Below are positions 53,561 to 61,300 of a DNA stretch of 64,000 nucleotides, in pieces (positions within the stretch are counted from its first letter, which is position 1; the number at the start of each line of letters is the position of its first letter). The stretch is from Paraburkholderia tropica (GTDB lineage Bacteria > Pseudomonadota > Gammaproteobacteria > Burkholderiales > Burkholderiaceae). The stretch spans positions 1 through 64,000 of the forward strand of contig NZ_CAJZAR010000065.1 in assembly GCF_914484835.1 (NCBI RefSeq), written 5' to 3'. The notes below the pieces were generated by a model. It searched no databases, was not told the origin of the DNA, and saw nothing but the letters and a program-made list of their open reading frames with translations. The position numbers and the translations under genes were made by a program.

Positions 53561-54657
53561 AGACGATTGCATTCAACGGCAAATTCTTCGGCGCGGCGCC
53601 CACGGGCGTGCATCGGGTCGCCGAGCAGCTCGTGGCGGCCACGGACGCCTTGATCGCCGCGCATGCGGGCGGCGATGTCGATTACGCGCTCGTGGTGAGA
53701 GATCATGTCGACGTTCCGCGCTACCGCAATATCGCGTGCATTCGCGAAAGCCGCTGGGCGCGCAAAATGCATCGCATCGCGTGGGAGCAGTGCTATTTTC
53801 CGTTGGCGCGCCGACGCGATTTCATTCTCAATCTATGCAATCTCGGGCCGCTGCTGCATCGCGATTCGGCGACGATGATTCACGACGCGCAGGTGTATTC
53901 GTCGCCGGATTCCTATTCGCTGCCTTTCCGGCTTTGGTACAAGTTTCAATATTTCTTTATCGGCAAGCGTCACAAGATCATTTTTACGGTTTCGGAATTT
54001 TCGAAACAGGAACTCGTGCGTTACGGCATTGCCAGCGCGGACAAGATCGTCGTGGTGCATAACGGTTGCGATCACGTTTTTCAGGTGCGTCCCGACGATA
54101 CGCAGATCGCGGCGCTGAAACTCACGCCCCGGCGTTACGTGCTCGCGCTCGCGAATACGCAGCCGCACAAGAATATCGGCGTGTTGCTGAAGGCGTTTGC
54201 CGATCCGGCATTGAGCGATTTCGAACTCGTCCTGTTCGGCGTCGCGACGCGCGCCGATTTCGAAGCGCTCGGGCATCGGGTGCCGTCTAACGTGCGATTC
54301 GCGGGCCGCGTGAGCGACGCGCAACTCGTCGCGCTCATGATGCAGGCGGGCGCGCTGGCGTTTCCTTCGCTCACCGAAGGATTCGGCTTGCCGCCGCTGG
54401 AGGCGATGGCGCTCGGTTGTCCGGTGATCGCTGCGCCGCTGGGCGCGCTGCCGGAAGTGTGCGGCGACGCGGCGAGCTATGCCAATCCCTTCAGCGCACC
54501 GGCATGGCGCACGCAGATTCTCGCGGCGCTCGACGACGAATCGGCGCGGCAAGCGATGATCGCGGCCGGATACCGGCAGGCGGAGAGCTTCACCTGGCAG
54601 GCGGCGGCGCGCCATCTCGTGGACTCGCTGAAAGCCGTGACCGGCGCGACGCGTTGA
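53557..54657 (+). CDS. Glycosyltransferase family 4-type
   Basis: The 366-residue GT-B fold enzyme starts at the ATGA overlap with the preceding gene (MKTIAFNGKFFGAAPTGVHR). The donor motif is in LTEGFGLPPLEAMALGCPVI. It resembles the first transferase of this operon (PTGVHRVAEQ / ATGVDRFAFE), so the two are paralogues that probably add similar sugars. It ends the plus-strand operon. Confidence 0.9.
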   Translation: MKTIAFNGKFFGAAPTGVHRVAEQLVAATDALIAAHAGGDVDYALVVRDHVDVPRYRNIACIRESRWARKMHRIAWEQCYFPLARRRDFILNLCNLGPLLHRDSATMIHDAQVYSSPDSYSLPFRLWYKFQYFFIGKRHKIIFTVSEFSKQELVRYGIASADKIVVVHNGCDHVFQVRPDDTQIAALKLTPRRYVLALANTQPHKNIGVLLKAFADPALSDFELVLFGVATRADFEALGHRVPSNVRFAGRVSDAQLVALMMQAGALAFPSLTEGFGLPPLEAMALGCPVIAAPLGALPEVCGDAASYANPFSAPAWRTQILAALDDESARQAMIAAGYRQAESFTWQAAARHLVDSLKAVTGATR

Positions 54658-54738
54658 AGCCATGCGCGGGGCGTGAGTCCGGTCGGTCGATGGCAAATTT
54701 GCGCCTGCGCTGAGCGGGCGCACCGGTAAAGGCCGCGA

Positions 54739-55908
54739 TTAGGGATTCGTCGCGGAGGAGAGCGGCGGCGCCGAACCGGGCTGGCCGCCCGTCGTGTTGA
54801 GCGCGGCTGCGCGTGTTGTCGTCGTGTCCGCAAAACCCGGCTGCAAAAAGCCGATGACCTGCGCATCCGTGATCGGCTCGATATGCAGCCCGAACGCGGC
54901 GTTCAGCGTCCCGACCAGGTGTTGCGCCCACAGCGTATTCCAGACCACGCCCGCGTGGCCGTCGGCCAGCACGGCATTGTGCGGATCGTCGCCGTCGGTA
55001 TTCGTGATGGCCCAGCCCGGCGCGAGCCGCACGGTCTTGTACACCGGGCGGCCCTGGTCGTCGCGTTCGCCCCAAAGACTTCTGAACCAGGCGCGGTCGT
55101 CGAGGAAGACGACGTTGTCGTTCGCCGCGGCCAGCTTGCGCAAGCCGTTGTCGTAGCGATCGAGGCCGGCGTCGATGTTGGCGATCTCCGCGGCCGATTG
55201 CCAGTGATCGAATTCCACCGACCAGTCCGCATTGCTGAGCACGCCCACGAGGACGATGCGCGTTTGCGGATGATGGCTGCGAATGAGCCCGACCGCCTCG
55301 CCGACCGCGCTAATGCACGCGTCGGTCACCGCTGCGGGACGCGCGGCGTTGCGATCGTGCGCCCACGCGTCGAGGATGTCATGCTGACCGATATCGTTCA
55401 CGCCGATGCGGATCAGCACGACGGCATGGCTCCACGCCTGCGGGTCCGTGTCCATCAAGGCGACGAGACGGCGTGCCTGACGCTGCGAACGGCCCATCAA
55501 TTGTTCGCACGACGCGCCGCTCACGGCGAAGTTGTACTGATAGTCGGTCTTGCGCGGCGAGCGCGCGCCAAGGCCGAGTTTGTCCGCGACGTACGCCTCG
55601 TACTTGTTGCTGCCCCATACGCCCCATTTGCCGAAGTCGATCTGGTCGCCGCGCAGCCGCGCGAGCACCTCGGTCCATTGCCACGTGGTCGCGCGCCATG
55701 CACCGCCGCGCTGGCCGTCGTAATAGGACTGGCTGTCCGAGTCGCCGAGCACCGCGATATTCACGCGGCCGGCGGACGCGGGCGAGCCGCTGACGGCGTC
55801 GGCGGATTGCTGCGCCGTCACGGTGGCTTTCGCGAACAGGATGCCGCCGAGCGCCAGCGCGCCGCACGCGGCGGCGACCAGGATCGTTCGCAAGGAAGCA
55901 TGGGTCAT
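54739..55908 (-). CDS. SGNH/GDSL-family hydrolase, secreted
   Basis: The 389-residue protein has an N-terminal membrane/signal segment (RTILVAAACGALALGGILF). An SGNH hydrolase domain follows: block I GDSDS (Ser57), an Asn in RIGVNDIGQHD, and a closing DGHAG that supplies Asp and His. Such enzymes remove or transfer acyl groups. It lies 63 bases after the end of the C-TE gene on the same strand, so it may be part of the NRPS transcript (release or trimming of the product). It is also next to the polysaccharide locus and could deacetylate the polymer. No terminator separates it from the NRPS genes. Confidence 0.82.
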   Translation of the reverse strand: MTHASLRTILVAAACGALALGGILFAKATVTAQQSADAVSGSPASAGRVNIAVLGDSDSQSYYDGQRGGAWRATTWQWTEVLARLRGDQIDFGKWGVWGSNKYEAYVADKLGLGARSPRKTDYQYNFAVSGASCEQLMGRSQRQARRLVALMDTDPQAWSHAVVLIRIGVNDIGQHDILDAWAHDRNAARPAAVTDACISAVGEAVGLIRSHHPQTRIVLVGVLSNADWSVEFDHWQSAAEIANIDAGLDRYDNGLRKLAAANDNVVFLDDRAWFRSLWGERDDQGRPVYKTVRLAPGWAITNTDGDDPHNAVLADGHAGVVWNTLWAQHLVGTLNAAFGLHIEPITDAQVIGFLQPGFADTTTTRAAALNTTGGQPGSAPPLSSATNP

Positions 55909-55971
55909 TTCATCTCGCCGGGGCCGGTGTGAATCCTGGACAGGAATCCTGAATAACGGCCTATGCAGGTT

Positions 55972-58326
55972 TCAGGAATGCAGCGCCGCGTCGTCCGATG
56001 CCTGCGCAGCGGCTTCGACGCCGCTCGCTCCGATACCCGCAAGCCGCTCGCGCAACTGTTTGCCGATCACAGCCGTGCCCGCGGCCCGGAAGATCTGGTC
56101 GTGCATGCCTGGCACTTCGGTCACGATCGCCTTGCCCTTCAGCGCGGACTGCCAGCCGAGGTCCCACGCGAACAGACGTCCCTTGAGCACCTGCGCGCTG
56201 CGGAAAATCTGCACTTCGCCGTCGTAAGGCGCAGGACGGTAACGCGCTTGCTGGGCCAGCAGATACTCGATGTACCAGCGGTTCTCGGCCACCTTGTGCT
56301 CGGAAGCGTCACCCTTGATCAAGCCGAGTTTGAGCGCGAAACGCGCAATGCCGAGCGTGCGCACGATCCGATATTGTTCGAGAAACGACACCATCGAGAT
56401 TTCGCCGCGCATCGCCTTGCGGAAGTCGCGCGGAATGTTGTCGGCGCGCACCTGCATTTTGCGGATCTGGCGATCGAGCCAGCCCATGCCTTCGCGATAG
56501 CCGGGGCACCACGAGTCGTTGAGCACGACCAGCTCCACGGTTTCGCCTTCGCGCCGGAGTTGATGCGCCGCTTCGAGCGACAGCGCGCCCAGCACGCAGT
56601 GGCCCATCAGGATGTATGGGCCGTGGGGCCGCGCGAGGCGGATCAGTCGCACGGCATCCGCCGCGAGATCCTGGAAGGCGCGCGGCGGGAACTCGCGCGG
56701 CGGGCCTTCCGGCACCATCGGAATGTCGAAAAACGGCCGGTCCGTGCCGATCTGCTGCGCGAGGCCGTACAGCACGGCGGTGTTGTTCAGCGCGATCACG
56801 GGCGTGCCCGCCGCGTCTTCGTTGAAGCGGACGATGTTACGCGCCTTCGCTTCCATCTCCGCCTGGCTCATGAAGCCGCTGTTGCCGACGCCCGCCGCGA
56901 GCGGCGCGGGCGCCTGAACGGCAGCGGTTTTCGAAACCGGCACCGGCGCCGAGATCTGCACGCGCTCCAGCATCTCGCGCCATGTTGCGAGATGCGCGTC
57001 GATGGTCTCGACATCGTAGAGATCGAGATCGCCTTCGCACGAGATGCGCCAGCCTTCGGGCCGACGCACCATGAAGAAGTTGAGGTCGTAGAGCGCGCCC
57101 GCGTTGAACGACGGCGAGGTGGTCGCGGCGAACGCATCGCGGCGCACCTCGTCGCCCATGCCGACGAAGCTCTGCTGCAACGCGAAGTTCACCGAGCACA
57201 GCGGCGGGCGGTCGGTGTCGGACGCTTCGCCCGCCATCTCGCGCATTTCCTCGAACGGCACGTGCAGATGCTCGATGGCGTCGCTGAGCTTCGCGCCGCA
57301 CTGCGCGATCACCGAAGCGAGCGTGCTGCCCGGCGCGATGTCGAGGCGCAGGATCACCGTATTGATCAGCGGCCCGATCACGCCTTCGAGTTCCTGCTGA
57401 TCGCGCACGGACATTTGCGTGCCGATAGCAATTTTTGCCACGCTCGCAACGCCCGCACCATCGGCCGCTTTTTGCAGCGCCATCGCGAGACTCGCCGCCG
57501 CGACGCTGAATAGCGTCACGCCTTGCGCCTTGGCCGCGGCGATCAGATGTTCGCTCAGGTCGAGCGGCAGCAGGATCGAGCGGATCACGCCCTGGAAGCG
57601 CCGTTCACGCGGACGCGCGCGGTCGCCCGGCACGTCGAAGCGGCTGAAGCCGTGCAGCTCGCTGCGCCAGTGCGCGCGCGCCCGATCGAGCGCGCCGCTC
57701 GCGAGGAACTCCTCTTTCCACAGCGCGTAGTCGCCGTGATGGAGTTCGACGTCGGGATAATCGGCGTCCTTGGCCGCGTGCAGCGCGGCGAGTCCTTCGA
57801 CGAGTTCGCGCACGAGAATCGCAAACGACCAGCCGTCCATTACGAGCGAGTGGAAGGTCAGTTGCAGCTCGCCTTGCGTCGCGGAGCGCGGCAGCCACAC
57901 GGCGCGAAAGTAGGAGCGCGACGCGAGGTCGAACGGCGTGCGCGCCTGCTCGCCGCCGACGCGCTGCGCTTCGGCCTGCGCGGCCTGATCGTCGAAGCCG
58001 GTCAGGTCGATCACGTCGAGACGGAAGGGCGCGTCGCTCCACACCTGCTGGCGCAGCCCCGCGCCCGTCATCAGAAAGCCCGTGCGCAGGATTTCGTGGC
58101 GCGCGACCAGGTCCGCGAGCACCTGTTCGAGACTCGCGGCGCTCAGCGGCCCCGACAGTTGCAGACGGAACGCGATGTTCAGCGCGGACGCCTGCGTCGA
58201 GGCCTTCTGCTCATGCCAGAAGCGCGTCTGGCAAGCGGTCGCCGGGAACAGCGCGTAGCCGCTATCCAACGCTTCCGCCTCATCGGCTGCTTGCGCCGGG
58301 GCGATCTTCAACGCTATCCCGTTCAT
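55972..58326 (-). CDS. Terminal NRPS protein: degenerate condensation domain plus Cys-type thioesterase
   Basis: The 784-residue protein has an N-terminal condensation domain (about 20-455; LFPATACQTRFWHEQKAS at its start) and a C-terminal thioesterase (about 515-765), with no adenylation or carrier domain. The condensation motif reads HSLVMDG (His159-Ser160), where HHxxxDG is expected, so the usual catalytic second His is Ser. The thioesterase elbow reads GHCVLG: Cys577 replaces Ser, with Asp604 (VLNDSW) and His742 (PGMHDQIF) as probable partners. Cys-nucleophile thioesterases are known from beta-lactone and beta-lactam release (obafluorin, sulfazecin). It starts three bases after the upstream gene's stop, with GGAGG as ribosome site. 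Confidence 0.9.
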   Translation of the reverse strand: MNGIALKIAPAQAADEAEALDSGYALFPATACQTRFWHEQKASTQASALNIAFRLQLSGPLSAASLEQVLADLVARHEILRTGFLMTGAGLRQQVWSDAPFRLDVIDLTGFDDQAAQAEAQRVGGEQARTPFDLASRSYFRAVWLPRSATQGELQLTFHSLVMDGWSFAILVRELVEGLAALHAAKDADYPDVELHHGDYALWKEEFLASGALDRARAHWRSELHGFSRFDVPGDRARPRERRFQGVIRSILLPLDLSEHLIAAAKAQGVTLFSVAAASLAMALQKAADGAGVASVAKIAIGTQMSVRDQQELEGVIGPLINTVILRLDIAPGSTLASVIAQCGAKLSDAIEHLHVPFEEMREMAGEASDTDRPPLCSVNFALQQSFVGMGDEVRRDAFAATTSPSFNAGALYDLNFFMVRRPEGWRISCEGDLDLYDVETIDAHLATWREMLERVQISAPVPVSKTAAVQAPAPLAAGVGNSGFMSQAEMEAKARNIVRFNEDAAGTPVIALNNTAVLYGLAQQIGTDRPFFDIPMVPEGPPREFPPRAFQDLAADAVRLIRLARPHGPYILMGHCVLGALSLEAAHQLRREGETVELVVLNDSWCPGYREGMGWLDRQIRKMQVRADNIPRDFRKAMRGEISMVSFLEQYRIVRTLGIARFALKLGLIKGDASEHKVAENRWYIEYLLAQQARYRPAPYDGEVQIFRSAQVLKGRLFAWDLGWQSALKGKAIVTEVPGMHDQIFRAAGTAVIGKQLRERLAGIGASGVEAAAQASDDAALHS

Positions 58327-58329
58327 CGC

Positions 58330-61300
58330 TTACATGCCTCCTGCGTTGCGACGCTTGAAGTTGAGGATCGAGGGGCGCGCGACCGCGGCCGCTTCGGCGA
58401 CTTCCTCGACCTGCGCGCCATCGAGACTCGCCGCCAGTTGCGCGATCGAGACGTTCTTCATCAGCTGACGCGCATCCACGCCCAGACCGCGCTCGTTCAT
58501 GCGGGCGACGATGCGGAACAATTGCAGGCTGTCCGCGCCGAGGCTGAAGAACGGCTGGTCGATGCCGATCTGCTGCACGCCGAGCACGTCCGACCAGATC
58601 GAGACGAGCGCGGCTTGCGTGGGCGTCAGCGCGGCGGGTTCGCTCGCGGCGGGCGCTTCGGCGAGCGCTTCTGCGTGTGTGTCGGCGCTTTCAGCTTCGA
58701 CGGGCGCGGCAGTCTGCGGCACGGCCTTCAGCGTCGCATGAGCCGCATGCGCGTGGCGTGCGGGCGCGGCCACCATGTCGGCGGTCGGCACCGGCAGCGC
58801 CTTGCGGTCGAGCTTGCCGTTCTGCGTCTGCGGCAGCGCGGCGAGCGTCATCCACAGCGTCGGGACCATGTAGGTCGGCAATTCGAGCGCCACGTAAGCG
58901 GCGATTTCGCCGAGATCCGCCTTGCCGTCCTGCGTCTCGACGACGTAGCCCACGAGACGCGGATGACCGTTGACCTCATGCAGCGCGACCGCCGCCGCCG
59001 CGACGCCCGGCGCTTTGCGCAGCGCCGCTTCGATGTCCTCGATCTCGATGCGGAAGCCACGCAGCTTGATCTGCTGATCGCGGCGGCCCAGATGCTGGAG
59101 CGAGCCGTCGGCGAGGCGCTTCGCGAGATCGCCGGTGCGATAGAGACGCGCGGGCGCGCCGCCTTCGATCGCGACCGTGCGGAACGCGGCATCGGTGAGG
59201 TCGGGGCGGTTGAAGTAACCCGTCGCGAGCCCGTCGCCGCCAATCCACAGTTCGCCGGTGACGCCTTCGGGCGCGAGACGCAGATCGTCGGTCAGCACGT
59301 GCAGCTGCGTGTTCGCGAGCGGCGCGCCGAGGATCACGGGGCCGTTGGCATCGACGCGCGCGGCGGCGGACCAGATCGTCGTTTCAGTCGGGCCGTAGAG
59401 GTTCCAGACTTCGGCGCCCGTGGCGAGCAGCGCGTCGGCGAGATCGCGCGGCAGCGGTTCGCCGCCGCACAGGATCTTGAAGCCTTGCGGCGCCTTGAAG
59501 CCCGCTTCGAGCAGCATGCGCCAGAGCGACGGCGTGGCCTGCAGCATCGTGGACGCCTGCGCCTTCATCCGCGAAACCAGCTCGTAACCGGTGCGCACTT
59601 CCGCGTGTCCGGCGACGAACACCTGGCCGCCGGTCACGAGCGGCAGGAACAGTTCGAGGCCCGAAATATCGAACGAGAACGTGGTCACGGCGACGATGCG
59701 GTCCTGCGCCGTGAAGCCCGGCTCCTGCGCCATCGAGAGCAGGAAGTTGCTGAGCGCGCGATGCGGAATTTCCACGCCCTTCGGCTGGCCCGTGGAACCC
59801 GACGTGAAGATCACGTAGGCCGCATCGGCGTCCTGCACGCGGGGCAGGGCCACGCTCTTGTCGTCGTGTTGCGCGAGCAGCGCTTCGAGTTCGAGCACGC
59901 GATGGTCGCCCGGCTCCAGCACGGCGCGGCTGCCTTCGTCGCTGAGCACGGCGGCGATGCCCGCGCCGTCGAGAATCTGACGCAGGCGCGCGGCCGGCAT
60001 CGTCATGTCGAGCGGCACGTAGGCGCAGCCCGCGCGCCACACGCCGATCATCGCGGCCACGGTCATGGCCGTACGTTCCATCGCGATGGCGACGCGTCCG
60101 TGCGGCGCGATGCCCGATGCCGCGAGGCCGCGTGCGATCTGATCGGCGCGCGCGTCGAGTTCGCTGTAGCTGAGGCTCGCGACTTCGTCGGCGACGGCGA
60201 CGGCTTCCGGCGTCTTGTGCGCTTGCGCGGCGATCAGCGCGGGCGTGGTCTGCGTGAGATCGTAGTCGCGCTGCGAGGCGTTCAACTCGTCGCGCAGATG
60301 GCGGATCTCGACGTCGCCGAGCAGCGGCAGCGCGGCGACCGGCGTGTCGGCGTTGGCGGCGATCGCGCCCAGCAGCGTTTCGTAGTAACCGAGCCAGCGC
60401 TGGATCGTCGATTCGTCGTAGACGTCGGTGTTGAAGTCGCAATCGAGCCGCAGACCTTGCGCCGATTCGATCACGTTCAGGAACAGATCGAAGTTGCTAT
60501 AGGCCTTCGCGTTCGGCGCGAAGCGCGTGCTCACGCCCGCCATGTCGAGCTGCGAATCGACCTTCTCCAGATTGAATTGCAGATCGGTCAGCGGCAGGCG
60601 GCTGAAGTCGCGCTTGATGCCGAGGTCGCGCACCAGCGCGCCATACGTGTAGTTCTGGCGATCGCCCGCATCGTAGAGATGATCGCGCACGGCCTTCATG
60701 TGCGTGGCGAACGACTGTGCGCCGTCGAACTTCACGCGCAGCGGCAGGAAGTTCACGCAGTGACCGGCCAGCAGCGCTTCACCGGCTTGCGACTGGCCCG
60801 CCATCGGCGCGGCGATCACCACGTCGTCGCGGCCCGCGAGGCGGCCGAACAGCACTTGCGCGCCGCCGAACAGCGCGGCGAACAGCGAGCAGCCTTGCTT
60901 CGACGCGGCGGTCTTGAGTTGCTTGAGCAGATCGGCGTTCAAGAGACGCGTGGTCGATGCGCCGTTGAAGCTTTTCACTTCGGGACGCACGCGGTCGCCG
61001 GGCAGGTCGAGTTGCGGCGCGCCCTCGCGATGCAGGTTCATCCAGAAGTCGCGCGTGTCCTTGTCGACGCCCGCTTCGTCCTGCGCTTTCGCGAAGGCGA
61101 GGAAGCTCTGCACGTCGTCGAGTTCGGCGGGCGTGCCCGAGACATCGGCGGCGTAGAGCGCCTGCAGATCGCGCAGGATGATGTTGATCGACCAGCCGTC
61201 GCAGATGATGTGATGCGCGGTGAACACGAAGGCCCACTTGTTCGCTTCGAGACGCACGAGCGCGGCGCGGGCCAGCGGCGCGCGCGTGAGGTCGAAGACT

